From positions 124,001 through 188,000 of the forward strand of contig JBBINS010000001.1 in NCBI GenBank assembly GCA_037443765.1: DNA of 64,000 nt, written 5' to 3'. The stretch's first letter is position 1, and each line of letters begins with the position of its first letter. This stretch comes from CAIKZZ01 sp037443765. GTDB lineage: Bacteria; Pseudomonadota; Gammaproteobacteria; Steroidobacterales; Steroidobacteraceae. This document shows positions 56,201-63,144 of the stretch, piece by piece. The notes beneath the pieces were generated by a model. It saw nothing but the letters and a program-made list of their open reading frames with translations, was not told where the DNA came from and searched no databases. The translations under genes were made by a program, and so were the position numbers.

Positions 56201-56521
56201 CGGTACGCCCACCTGGTACTGAACGGTGACGACCGCGAGCCCCGGTCGCGACACGGAATAGATGTGTTTGACGCCGGCGATCTCGCCGAGCACCTTCTCC
56301 ATCGGCGTCGAGACCTGGTTCTCGACCTGCTCGGCGCTCGCCCCCGGGAACGGGATCAGGATGTTGGCGAAAGTGACGTCGATCTGGGGCTCTTCCTCCC
56401 GCGGCGTAATGAGCACGGCGAAGGCGCCCGCCAGGAGTGCGGTCAGCGCGAGCAGGGGAGTCAGCTGGTTCTCGAGGAAGAACCGCGCGACCCGGCCGCT
56501 GAAGCCGAGCGGCTGGCTCAT
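53294..56521 (-). CDS. RND-family efflux pump inner-membrane subunit
   Basis: 1075-residue AcrB-fold proton-driven transporter with 12 predicted membrane helices and two large periplasmic loops. TM4 carries SIGILVDDAIVVVENVHRH around residue 420, with the proton-relay Asp pair. The C-terminal half repeats the plan with AGIIVRNSILLVDFIN. It starts by ATGA overlap with the adaptor and is followed by sqr. The branch is not the classical multidrug AcrB; similar pumps occur in sulfur-oxidising bacteria as I recall them. The substrate is unknown, and a sulfur compound is inferred from context. Confidence 0.92.
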   Translation of the reverse strand: MSQPLGFSGRVARFFLENQLTPLLALTALLAGAFAVLITPREEEPQIDVTFANILIPFPGASAEQVENQVSTPMEKVLGEIAGVKHIYSVSRPGLAVVTVQYQVGVPRNDAIVRLYNAVYSNQDWRPPGSGILQPLVKPKGIDDVPVVTLTLWSRDGKLGGHELGKVARAIQSEIKRVPGTRNIDIVGDTEPMIHVELNPARLTGAGLTVAEVAHSLQAANLVRQAGTVIGGDRLEPVDAGSFLASRDDVGGLIIAARDGKPVYLDDVATVTDAPRAPTRYAWFGTGPKASERGLPAVDQAPAVTLAVSKKPGSNAIDVATDLIRRIDSLKGVTIPAGVEVTVTRNYGVTANDKAKKLIEKLLFATTSVVILVLLTVGRREAIVVGAAVFVTLAATLFASWAWGFTINRVSLFALIFSIGILVDDAIVVVENVHRHLSIDKAPIGEVIPRAVDEVGGPTILATFTVIAALLPMAFVSGLMGPYMSPIPINASMGMVLSLGVALIFTPWLCRKLFSRQHFEVEEVAAEGKLHRLFKRLMTPYLAGADGQRQRHKLYKWTLGAIGVAVLLVIVQLVVLKMLPFDNKSEFQVVVNMPEGTPVERTARVLNGLADIVRRIPEVTDWQAYAGTAAPINFNGLVRQYYLRGDPNQGDLQVNLVDKHARSRKSHEIALAVRPALVAEGKRLGAVSIQVVEVPPGPPVQAPLVAEVYGPQRDRQIAIARSLRTTFDSTKDIVDTDDTLTAPGATREVIAVDRSRAAVLGVTQADVAETLAAGLGGETATFVHTGLERDPIGVRLELAPADKETLDPALSLPVRAEGGALVPISEVTSVTRRPWDGTIYHKDLLPVTFVTGDMAGRLDSPLYGMFRIVGEINRHPPAGMPVTQRFVGAPDRPDEFSVKWDGEWTITYETFRDMGLAYSVGLVLIYLLVVAQFRSYAVPLIIMAPIPLTIIGVMPGHALLGAQFTATSMIGMIALAGIIVRNSILLVDFINSEIAAERPLADAVVGAAAIRARPIALTALAAMTGAFFILDDPIFNGLAISLIFGILVSTVLTLLLIPVLYYGYITRTRAAQAGA

Positions 56522-57585
56522 GGCTTCGAGTCCGGAGCGCCACGCCGTGCGCTGGCAGCCACCGGATCGGTTGCGACGCGCTCCCCGGGCGACAGTCCGG
56601 AGAGGATCTCGATCCGGTCGCCGAACAGATGGCCAGTGCGGACGTATCGCAGCTCCGTCGTGTTCTGCGCACCCACGACGTAGACCGCGGTCACTTCGCT
56701 GCGCTCGACCAGTGCGCTGCGCGGCACCAGCAGCCGCTCCGTGTCACCGACGACCAGCCCGACCTTCACATACATCCCCGGTGAAAGGTCCGCGGCGTTG
56801 GGAGGGAGATCGATGCGCGCCCGAAATGTACTTGATGGCGCGGCGGCCTCGGGGAAGATGGTGATGTGCGAGGCCTCGACGCGCTTGCCGCCATCGTAGA
56901 CGGCGGCCTTGCCAATCCGCCGCACTGCAGCAACCACGCTCTGGGGAACATTGAGACTGACCCGCAGGTCGCGGAGCGACAGCCCGGTCATGAGCGGCCT
57001 CCCGGGCGTCACGAGCTCACCGACTTCAACGAGGCGCTTCGTCACGACGCCGGCGTAGGGAGACGTGATCTCCGTATAGCCGACACCTTCGCGTGCGCTC
57101 GTCATTCCCGCTTCCGCGGCCGCGAGCCGCGCCCCAGCCGCATCGCGATTCGCAAGCGCTTGATCGTATTGGGACTTGGAGACCACGCGGCGCTGGTACA
57201 TGTCCGCGATGCGCTGAAAGTTCGCCTTTGCCTCTTCATTGCGGGCCTTCGCTTCCGTCAGGCCAGCCTCGGACTGCTGCAGTCCGGCGCGCTGTTCCGT
57301 GCCGCGCAGCCTGATGATGACCGCACCGGCCGGCACAAAGTCGTTGACGTCGAAGAGAATCTGCGCGACACGCCCGGTCGTCTGGGCGGAAACGGTTGCC
57401 TGGTTGACCGCCTCGATGATGCCGTCGACCGGTCGTTCGAGGAGGGCTCGCTCGGCCTGGACCGTAACCGACGCGAGCGGCGGCAGCGACGCTGGGCCAG
57501 TCGCGGGAGGCTTGCCGCCGCACGCCGTCAGCGCGGCGAGGGCGACAAGCGCGATTGCGGAAGTGGCCGCGTGCGGCGCGCGCAT
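56518..57585 (-). CDS. RND periplasmic adaptor lipoprotein (membrane fusion protein)
   Basis: 355-residue adaptor linking the RND pump to the outer-membrane channel. Lipobox ALTAC with C22, so it is lipid-anchored. Order: lipoyl-like half (VSAQTTGRVAQILFDVNDFV), helical hairpin (about 105-160), second lipoyl half (ITSPYAGVVTKRLVEVGELV), beta-barrel and membrane-proximal domain ending SGLSPGERVATDPV. The start MRAPHAATSA overlaps the DUF2892 stop by one base, so the two are coupled. Confidence 0.92.
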   Translation of the reverse strand: MRAPHAATSAIALVALAALTACGGKPPATGPASLPPLASVTVQAERALLERPVDGIIEAVNQATVSAQTTGRVAQILFDVNDFVPAGAVIIRLRGTEQRAGLQQSEAGLTEAKARNEEAKANFQRIADMYQRRVVSKSQYDQALANRDAAGARLAAAEAGMTSAREGVGYTEITSPYAGVVTKRLVEVGELVTPGRPLMTGLSLRDLRVSLNVPQSVVAAVRRIGKAAVYDGGKRVEASHITIFPEAAAPSSTFRARIDLPPNAADLSPGMYVKVGLVVGDTERLLVPRSALVERSEVTAVYVVGAQNTTELRYVRTGHLFGDRIEILSGLSPGERVATDPVAASARRGAPDSKP

Positions 57586-57788
57586 CAGGAGAACGCCTGT
57601 CCCGGCTTGATTCCCAGTTTCTTGAGGATCAAAGCCAGCGGACAGAAGCCGGTGAACGCAGCCTGCAGCAGGTTCGCGCCGACGAAGGCCGTGAACCACA
57701 GCCAGTTGACGTCGACAAAGTGCGCGAGCAGAAGGCTCGCGAGCACGAAGGTTCCCGCAAACGCAAATACCCAGCGGTCGATGCACAT
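57585..57788 (-). CDS. DUF2892 (YgaP-type) small membrane protein
   Basis: 67-residue protein with two predicted transmembrane helices and the FTGFCPLALILKKLG motif, whose membrane-boundary cysteine is typical of the DUF2892 family. Relatives are often fused to or adjacent to rhodanese domains and to sulfide-responsive genes. First gene of the pump-sqr operon, so it should be directly under the divergent SqrR-type promoter. Function in sulfur-species trafficking is inferred. Confidence 0.82.
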   Translation of the reverse strand: MCIDRWVFAFAGTFVLASLLLAHFVDVNWLWFTAFVGANLLQAAFTGFCPLALILKKLGIKPGQAFS

Positions 57789-57934
57789 GGTCGGATCTCC
57801 AACCGGTCAGGCCATAAGAGGACGTGCAGTATCCATCAGTATCCGCTAAAGTAGCAAGTAGTGATATCTACCTACGGGCTTGCTGCCGGGGCGTGACTAC
57901 ACTGGCGCACGTCGTCGCTTAGGGAGGCTTGGGA
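57789..57934. promoter_or_regulatory. Divergent control region of the sqr-pump operon and sqrR-like gene
   Basis: A 146-base, AT-richer gap between the two divergent transcription units. It holds a direct repeat CAGTATCC at 57827-57834 and 57837-57844 (10-bp period). It also holds an imperfect dyad at 57853-57884 with AGCAAG/CTTGCT outer arms and GTAG-TGATAT-CTAC inside. Either could be the operator of the ArsR-type repressor. AGGGAGG at 57921-57927 is the ribosome site of the repressor gene. Confidence 0.55.
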
Positions 57935-58336
57935 ATGGCTGCCAACGGTTCATATGCTGCGGCGCGCAAGGAGCAGCGACCGGCCCTCGCGCAGGTCGAG
58001 GAACATGCAGCCAACGCGGCAGTGCTTCTGAAGGCGCTCGGCAATGAACAGCGACTGCTGGTGCTGTGCGCGCTGCTCGACGGTCCGCATTCCGTCGGTG
58101 AGATCAACGCGCGTGTGCCGTTGAGTCAATCGGCGCTGTCCCAGCATCTGGCCGTCCTGCGCAGCGCCGGCATCGTTCGCACCCGCCGCGAATCGCAGAC
58201 CATCTGGTACAACATCGCCCCGGGGCCTGCCAACCACGTCATGGAGGCCCTCTACGCCGCGTTCTGCGCACCGCCCTCGAGCGCCGCGCGCGGCAAGTCC
58301 AAATCTCAGTTACGCGTCAAAGGAGAGTGCAATTGA
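57935..58336 (+). CDS. SqrR/BigR-type persulfide-sensing ArsR-family repressor
   Basis: 133-residue winged-helix repressor. The recognition segment is LSQSALSQHLAVLRSAG (63-79). Two cysteines, C45 (LLVLCALL) and C111 (AAFC), sit where SqrR and BigR have the pair that forms a tetrasulfide bridge with sulfane sulfur and releases DNA. This is not an arsenic or zinc ArsR pattern. The ATG at 57935 is preceded by AGGGAGG. It is divergent from the sqr-pump operon and overlaps the next DUF2892 gene by 4 bp, so it very likely represses both sides until persulfide appears. Confidence 0.9.
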   Translation: MAANGSYAAARKEQRPALAQVEEHAANAAVLLKALGNEQRLLVLCALLDGPHSVGEINARVPLSQSALSQHLAVLRSAGIVRTRRESQTIWYNIAPGPANHVMEALYAAFCAPPSSAARGKSKSQLRVKGECN

Positions 58337-58539
58337 ATGCCAATGTCGGAACCGCCGATCGCGCGATCCGGGTGGTGCTGGGTCTTGCGCTCTTGAGCGC
58401 CATCTTCGTCCTGGATGGCAGGGAACGCTGGTTCGGCCTGATCGGCCTCGTGCCGCTCCTGACGGCGGCCGTGAGTTTCTGCCCCCTCTATACGGTGCTC
58501 GGCATCCGCACCTGTCCGGCGTCGAAGGCGGGTCACTGA
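58333..58539 (+). CDS. DUF2892 (YgaP-type) small membrane protein
   Basis: 68-residue protein with the classical family start NANVGTADRAIRVVLG and a second helix carrying VSFCPLYTVLGI. I prefer a TTG start at 58333: AGGAG lies 7 bases upstream, and the protein then begins MNANVG. It forms a TTGA overlap with the repressor stop. A GTG two codons upstream would be too close to the ribosome site. A second DUF2892 gene leads the divergent operon. Confidence 0.82.
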   Translation: MNANVGTADRAIRVVLGLALLSAIFVLDGRERWFGLIGLVPLLTAAVSFCPLYTVLGIRTCPASKAGH

Positions 58540-58558
58540 CGCGCGAATGACGCGCCGG

Positions 58559-59176
58559 TCAGCCTGGCCGGCGCGCGATGATGTTCACGACGGCGCTTCG
58601 GCCGTCGTGGCCGCTGCCCTCGTGCACGTCACGCTCGCGTTCGGTCGCCAGGTCGAATTCGAGGCCCGAGAGTTCGCTGCGCAACGCCGCAAGTGTCGGC
58701 AGCAGTTCGGCCGTCGGCGGCCCCCCCGTCTTGAATGCCAACTGCGCTGGGGTGTAGGCCTCGAGCAGGAAGACGCCCCCGACGCGAAGCGCTGGTCCGG
58801 CATCCCGGTGGACCCTCGCCCGCAGCGCCGGCGGCAGGTGGCACCAGATCGAGACAATAGCGTCCCAGGCGTCATGGCCCAGGGCGTAGCTGGCGAGATC
58901 AGCCTGCACGGTCGTGATCGAAACTCGTCGCTCCCGCGCGAGTCGCTCAGCTTTGGCGAGACCGACGGTCGACACGTCAAGGGCGACGACCTCGAATCCC
59001 TGCGCCGCGAGGAAGACGGCATTGCGCCCTTCGCCTTCCGCGAGGCAGAGCACGCGTCCGCGCGGCGGTAGCGCAGCTACATGCTCCTTGAGGAAGTCGT
59101 TGGGCTGCGTCCCGTACCAGTAGCCCTCGGTCGCATACCGCTGATTCCACTGGTCGGCGGGCGATTGGTCCGTCAT
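58559..59176 (-). CDS. Class I SAM-dependent methyltransferase
   Basis: 205-residue Rossmann-fold methyltransferase. Motif I is RVLCLAEGEGRNAVFLA (about 39-55), then the acidic residue in VVALDVS, and a motif near VSIWCHLPP. The whole length resembles small-molecule methyltransferases of the TehB/thiol type. It is the last gene of the sulfur operon, 22 bp after osmC, so methylation of sulfide or a thiol would fit; this is inference. Confidence 0.82.
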   Translation of the reverse strand: MTDQSPADQWNQRYATEGYWYGTQPNDFLKEHVAALPPRGRVLCLAEGEGRNAVFLAAQGFEVVALDVSTVGLAKAERLARERRVSITTVQADLASYALGHDAWDAIVSIWCHLPPALRARVHRDAGPALRVGGVFLLEAYTPAQLAFKTGGPPTAELLPTLAALRSELSGLEFDLATERERDVHEGSGHDGRSAVVNIIARRPG

Positions 59177-59198
59177 GCAGGTGTCTTCACGGGCCGAC

Positions 59199-59633
59199 TC
59201 ATGGCGTCACGACTCGGGATTCGAGCGTCCGCGTGCCGCGCAGGGAGTTCGCCACGAGGCAGCCGTGTTCCGCCCGTTCGAGAAGCTGCTTCGCCTGAGC
59301 TACATTTGCCCCTGACGGGACGGTCAGAGTTGCGGTGGTCTTGAATCTCGAGAACTGAGTGACTCCCTCGACCTTCTCGAGCACGGCCTCGACCGTGCAT
59401 TCGAGCCCAACCCATTCGACTCTGGCGGCCCGGCTCACGGCTCGGAACGTCAGGATGAAGCAATTGGCGACCGACGCGGTCAGCAGGGTCTCCGGGGACC
59501 AGAATCCCTCGGGCCCGTCGAACTGTGGAGGCGCGGCGGTCTCAAGCTCCGGCGCGTCAGGCGACGTCACCGGTACGGATCCGGACGGGAAGCCTGTCGC
59601 GGTGGCTAGGTAGGTATGGGGGTAGGGATGCAT
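59199..59633 (-). CDS. OsmC-family peroxiredoxin-like protein
   Basis: 144-residue OsmC/Ohr-fold thiol peroxidase. The two expected redox cysteines are present: one in VANCFILTF and one in EHGCLVANSLRG. Central PEGFWSPETLLTASVANC is typical of the family (FWSPETLLTAS). It probably removes organic or sulfane-type peroxides and persulfides. It is cotranscribed with the rhodanese (21 bp gap), consistent with thiol stress during sulfide oxidation. Confidence 0.88.
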   Translation of the reverse strand: MHPYPHTYLATATGFPSGSVPVTSPDAPELETAAPPQFDGPEGFWSPETLLTASVANCFILTFRAVSRAARVEWVGLECTVEAVLEKVEGVTQFSRFKTTATLTVPSGANVAQAKQLLERAEHGCLVANSLRGTRTLESRVVTP

Positions 59634-59654
59634 GTGATGCTTCTCCGACTTTGG

Positions 59655-60014
59655 CTAGCGTCGATCGATGATCTGGCCCGTCGCCGGGCTCAGTGAAATG
59701 ACCGGGAGTCCGGCGCGCTTCCAGGCCGTGATCCCGCCGCCCATGTGGACTGCCTGCTCGTTTCCTGCTGCGACGCGCTTCTCCGCGGCGACGAGCGACC
59801 GCTTGCCAGATCCGCAATAGAACACGACCTGTCGCGTCCAATCGCGCGGCAGCGTGGAGGCGTCGAAGGTGGACAGCGGATAGAGCAAGGCGCCATGGAT
59901 TCGCTCGACCGCGAACTCTGCGGGTTCCCTCACATCGACCAGCAGCAACTTGCCGCTGTCAAGCAGGCCCTTGATTCCCTTTGGGTCGAGAGTCTCTATC
60001 GAAGGGTGGCTCAT
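59655..60014 (-). CDS. Single-domain rhodanese
   Basis: 119-residue rhodanese-fold sulfurtransferase. The N-terminal strand has LLLVDVREPAEFAVERI, and the active-site cysteine is in VFYCGSGKRSL, followed by GGITAWKRAGLPV. It is expected to move sulfane sulfur between sulfide oxidation products and thiol acceptors such as TusA. Start MSHPSIE at 60014 gives a normal length; a longer frame adds unrelated residues. Confidence 0.9.
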   Translation of the reverse strand: MSHPSIETLDPKGIKGLLDSGKLLLVDVREPAEFAVERIHGALLYPLSTFDASTLPRDWTRQVVFYCGSGKRSLVAAEKRVAAGNEQAVHMGGGITAWKRAGLPVISLSPATGQIIDRR

Positions 60015-60148
60015 TGGGGTCGTCCTGGAGTATTTCGCTGCCGCGCCGATGCGGAGGTAGCCGGCGCGCACCGTATGTCGCTGGGAATTCGCTACACCCG
60101 CGAGCCGCATCGCGAGGCGCGCCGTCGCGGACCGCAGCGTTCCGCTGG

Positions 60149-60355
60149 TCAGCGCTGCGAATGAGCTTGGTAGCCCTCCTGCTCAATGGCGCGGATCAGT
60201 ACGCCAGGGTCAGCCGTGCCGCTCACGATTGCGCGGCCGTCCTCCAGGCTCACCTCCACACCACGGACGCCCGGCACGCCCTTGAGCGCGCGTGTGACGG
60301 CCATCACGCAGTGCTTGCATGTCATGCCGCCAACCTTCAATTCCGTCTCCTGCAT
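60149..60355 (-). CDS. HMA-domain metallochaperone-like protein
   Basis: 68-residue ferredoxin-like fold with the CxxC motif GGMTCKHCVMAVTRAL near residues 9-24 and IEQEGYQA at the end, as in CopZ-type copper carriers. It lies within the sulfur operon, 134 bp before the rhodanese gene. A role with copper, or as a small thiol carrier, is possible; sulfide and copper homeostasis are chemically linked. Confidence 0.88.
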   Translation of the reverse strand: MQETELKVGGMTCKHCVMAVTRALKGVPGVRGVEVSLEDGRAIVSGTADPGVLIRAIEQEGYQAHSQR

Positions 60356-60413
60356 GGATCCGCTCCTATCGGCAGTCGTCCATCGACTGGAGATCGAGGC
60401 CACGCGGTCGCTT

Positions 60414-61454
60414 TCAACCCGGCAGCGTGACGACGACTCCGAAAGCTCTTTGAATCAGCACGTTGGCGATCGCTCCGACGACAATGAGGTAGGCGAACAG
60501 GATGCCACCGAGCAGCACTGCCTCCCGTCCGGCGACCCGCAGCTTCTTGATCGTCGTGTCCAGGCCCAATGCGGCCATCGCCGCCGCCAGCAAATAAATG
60601 TCGACCGTGCGCAACACCTTGAGCACGGCGTCCGGGATGCCAAGGTAAGGATGCACGAGCGCGATGACGATGAACCAGATTGCGAACGCCGGAAGCCCGG
60701 GCCTCGGCGCCGCCGTCGCGGTTGGGCCCCCGCTCCGCGTTGCGAACCGGCCAAGAACGATCAGGAATGGCGCCAGCAGCATCACGCGGATCATCTTGAC
60801 GATTACGGCGTTCTCGGCCGTTGCGCCGCCGATGGTCTTGCCGATGGCGACGACCTGGGCGACCTCGTGGACCGTCGAGCCGACGTAAATCCCGAACGGC
60901 TCGCGGTCCACGCCGACGGCGCCGAAGAGCAGCGGGTAGACGAGCATCGCGATGCTGCCGAACAGCACGACTTGGCCGACGGCCGCAGAGGTCTTGTGCG
61001 GCGCCGCCCCGAGAACCGATTCGGTGGCGATGACCGCGGCAGCGCCGCAGATCGCACTTCCGGAGGAAACCAATAGCACGGTCTCGCGGTCCATCTTCAA
61101 CCAGCGATATCCGATCCACCAGCCGACAAGCACCGTCGAGGCGACGATGAAGATGTCGACAGCGATCGCGGCCGGGCCAACGTGGAGAATCTGCGCGAGG
61201 CTCAGATTAAGGCCATAGAGTGCGACTCCAATGCGGAGCAGTGTCTTTTGCGCGAAGTGCAGGCCCGGCAGAGTCGAGGGCCCCACCAGCCGATGATGAG
61301 CGACGTTACCGAGCACCGCGCCAACGATGATCGCTAGCGTCAGTGCGCTCAGTCCCGCTGACGCGAGTGTCGGTACCCGCGCCAGCAGGAATGAGGCGAC
61401 GCCGATGGCAACGACAATTGCGAGCCCTGGGGCCAGCCTCCTGATCGCTTGCAT
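60414..61454 (-). CDS. YeiH/PSE-family putative sulfate exporter (UPF0324)
   Basis: 346-residue inner-membrane protein with about ten hydrophobic helices. Conserved blocks of the family: LRIGVALYGLNLSLAQI, SSGSAICGAAAVIA, GIYVGSTVHEVAQVVAIG and ALGLDTTIKKLRVAG. The family is annotated as putative sulfate exporters, and some members are tied to sulfur amino-acid metabolism. Its place among sulfur-oxidation genes supports export of an oxidised sulfur product. It follows the FadL-like gene by 9 bp. Confidence 0.88.
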   Translation of the reverse strand: MQAIRRLAPGLAIVVAIGVASFLLARVPTLASAGLSALTLAIIVGAVLGNVAHHRLVGPSTLPGLHFAQKTLLRIGVALYGLNLSLAQILHVGPAAIAVDIFIVASTVLVGWWIGYRWLKMDRETVLLVSSGSAICGAAAVIATESVLGAAPHKTSAAVGQVVLFGSIAMLVYPLLFGAVGVDREPFGIYVGSTVHEVAQVVAIGKTIGGATAENAVIVKMIRVMLLAPFLIVLGRFATRSGGPTATAAPRPGLPAFAIWFIVIALVHPYLGIPDAVLKVLRTVDIYLLAAAMAALGLDTTIKKLRVAGREAVLLGGILFAYLIVVGAIANVLIQRAFGVVVTLPG

Positions 61455-61463
61455 CCAGTCGGC

Positions 61464-62831
61464 CTAGCGCCAGGCGTAGCCGAACTCGACGTCGAGCTGG
61501 TGCATCTTCAGCTGGATCGTCTGCGTCGGATCGAACGTATTGGTACCGGTGACCGTCTTACTGGGGGCGTAAGTCAACGCGAAGTTCCATTCCCCATGAT
61601 CGCCGTTGCGCCGCGACAGGCCGAGCGCGACGTGATTTTCGATCACGCCGGGCGCCAGAATATTGAGCGTGACCTGTGAACTCGGAATCGGCTGCGTGCC
61701 GTGGCTGACGCCGAGACGCGCTGTCCAGTCACTATCGATGTTCCAGCGCACGCCGGCCTTGTAGATCGTCATGTCGTTCCAGCCGAACCCGGGCCCGCGA
61801 CTGCCGCCGAGGCAGCGCTGCAGGTCCGTGCCGCCGGCGCCGGCCGTCGGGCAGCGGAACAGGTTCGCGATCGGGTTGCCGACGGAGTCGACGCCGCTGT
61901 ACCAGATCTTCTGGATGTCGAAATCCAGCGCGACCTGATTGTTTGGCTTGAACGTCAGGCCCAGAACCGCGGACGCCGGAATGTCAAATTTCCCGCCGTC
62001 GGCGAACAGGTCGCTGTAGTGCGTGAACTTCGACATGTACATCTTGGATGTATACGCGAGCGCCGCGCTGAACTTCGGATCAGGATTCCACTGCACACCG
62101 ACCGACGCACCAGCGCCGTAGGACATGTCATGGCCGTTGTCGGTCAGCGACGTCGGCATGACCGTGCCGCCACTCTGCGCGAAGGTCCTCGTATATCCCG
62201 CGAACGCTCCGACGCCGCGCGCCTCAAACCGCTGTACCGCGACGAGGAGCGCGCCGCCGACCGAGAACTGCCGGTCGGCAGTCGCGTGTGCCACCGCAAG
62301 GTTGAGGAATGCCTGCATGAGATCGACGCCCGCAGTGCCGGTACCGTACGTCCCCGGGAGGGTCATTACCGGGGCAGGTCCGGGGCCGTCCGGATCAAAG
62401 GTCGCAGTGCCTCCGCGCCACGTTGTATTCATGCCGCCGCGTCCGTAAAAGGCTGCCGCGACGCTGTTCTGCGCGTCGAGTTTCCAGTTCATAGCGACGT
62501 ACGGGAGCGGAAACAGCTTGTTATCGCTGTTGATGTCGTTCGGGCCGATCGTGAAGGCGCCGCCATTGCCATTCGCGAGGCTCGGCGACGTGGAGTAGCT
62601 CCGGTCGGGGCTGAAGAAGCTGAGCCCGGCCTCGGTACGCGCTCCGACGAACGCAAGGCCGGCGGGGTTGGTTGCGACGATCATCACTTCATCGGGGTCG
62701 GCGCTGCCCGCACCCGCGAGGCCCATGCTCTTCGTGCCGGCACCGTCGGTGAAGTATCCGTTAGTCGCCTGCGCGCTGGCAGTGCACAGGAGCGCCGCGA
62801 CGAGGGCAGCGAGTCTGGTTTTGGCATTCAT
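61464..62831 (-). CDS. FadL/OmpP1-type outer-membrane porin
   Basis: 455-residue outer-membrane beta-barrel with a signal peptide (about 1-22, ASAQATNGYF). The FadL N-terminal pattern GTKSMGLAGAGSADPDEV and the internal hatch-type segment are clear, and it ends VEFGYAWR. FadL proteins take up hydrophobic molecules. Within this operon a hydrophobic sulfur substrate (for example elemental sulfur or polysulfide) is a possibility rather than a finding. Confidence 0.88.
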   Translation of the reverse strand: MNAKTRLAALVAALLCTASAQATNGYFTDGAGTKSMGLAGAGSADPDEVMIVATNPAGLAFVGARTEAGLSFFSPDRSYSTSPSLANGNGGAFTIGPNDINSDNKLFPLPYVAMNWKLDAQNSVAAAFYGRGGMNTTWRGGTATFDPDGPGPAPVMTLPGTYGTGTAGVDLMQAFLNLAVAHATADRQFSVGGALLVAVQRFEARGVGAFAGYTRTFAQSGGTVMPTSLTDNGHDMSYGAGASVGVQWNPDPKFSAALAYTSKMYMSKFTHYSDLFADGGKFDIPASAVLGLTFKPNNQVALDFDIQKIWYSGVDSVGNPIANLFRCPTAGAGGTDLQRCLGGSRGPGFGWNDMTIYKAGVRWNIDSDWTARLGVSHGTQPIPSSQVTLNILAPGVIENHVALGLSRRNGDHGEWNFALTYAPSKTVTGTNTFDPTQTIQLKMHQLDVEFGYAWR

Positions 62832-62885
62832 TAAGGCACCCCGCAGTGATAGACCGGCTCGCCGGGCGGCCTCGTGGCCAGCCCG

Positions 62886-63113
62886 TCAAGCGTGGCGACG
62901 GATCACGAACCGGAGAATATTGCCTTCCGTCGTCGATTCGACAAGTTCATTCCCCGTTGTGCGACAGAAGGCCTGGAAGTCCTTCACGGCGCCGGGATCC
63001 GTGGCGAGCACCTCGAGCGTGCTCCCGGCGCCCATTCCCTGGAGCGCCTTCTTGGCCCGCAGGATCGGTAGCGGGCAGTTGAGACCCTTTGCATCGAGCG
63101 TCTGATCAGCCAT
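62886..63113 (-). CDS. tusA: TusA-family sulfur carrier
   Basis: 75-residue TusA-fold protein. The CPxP motif in LNCPLPILRAKKAL (C13) is the persulfide-carrying cysteine. This size and context, next to a DsrE-type gene, match the tusA-dsrE2-rhodanese cluster of sulfur oxidisers rather than tRNA-thiolation TusA. It should pass sulfane sulfur on to DsrE2 or rhodanese. It lies 31 bp after dsrE2. Confidence 0.93.
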   Translation of the reverse strand: MADQTLDAKGLNCPLPILRAKKALQGMGAGSTLEVLATDPGAVKDFQAFCRTTGNELVESTTEGNILRFVIRRHA

Positions 63114-63144
63114 CGGTAATTCGCCGAAAGTCTCGGCGCCTCGG

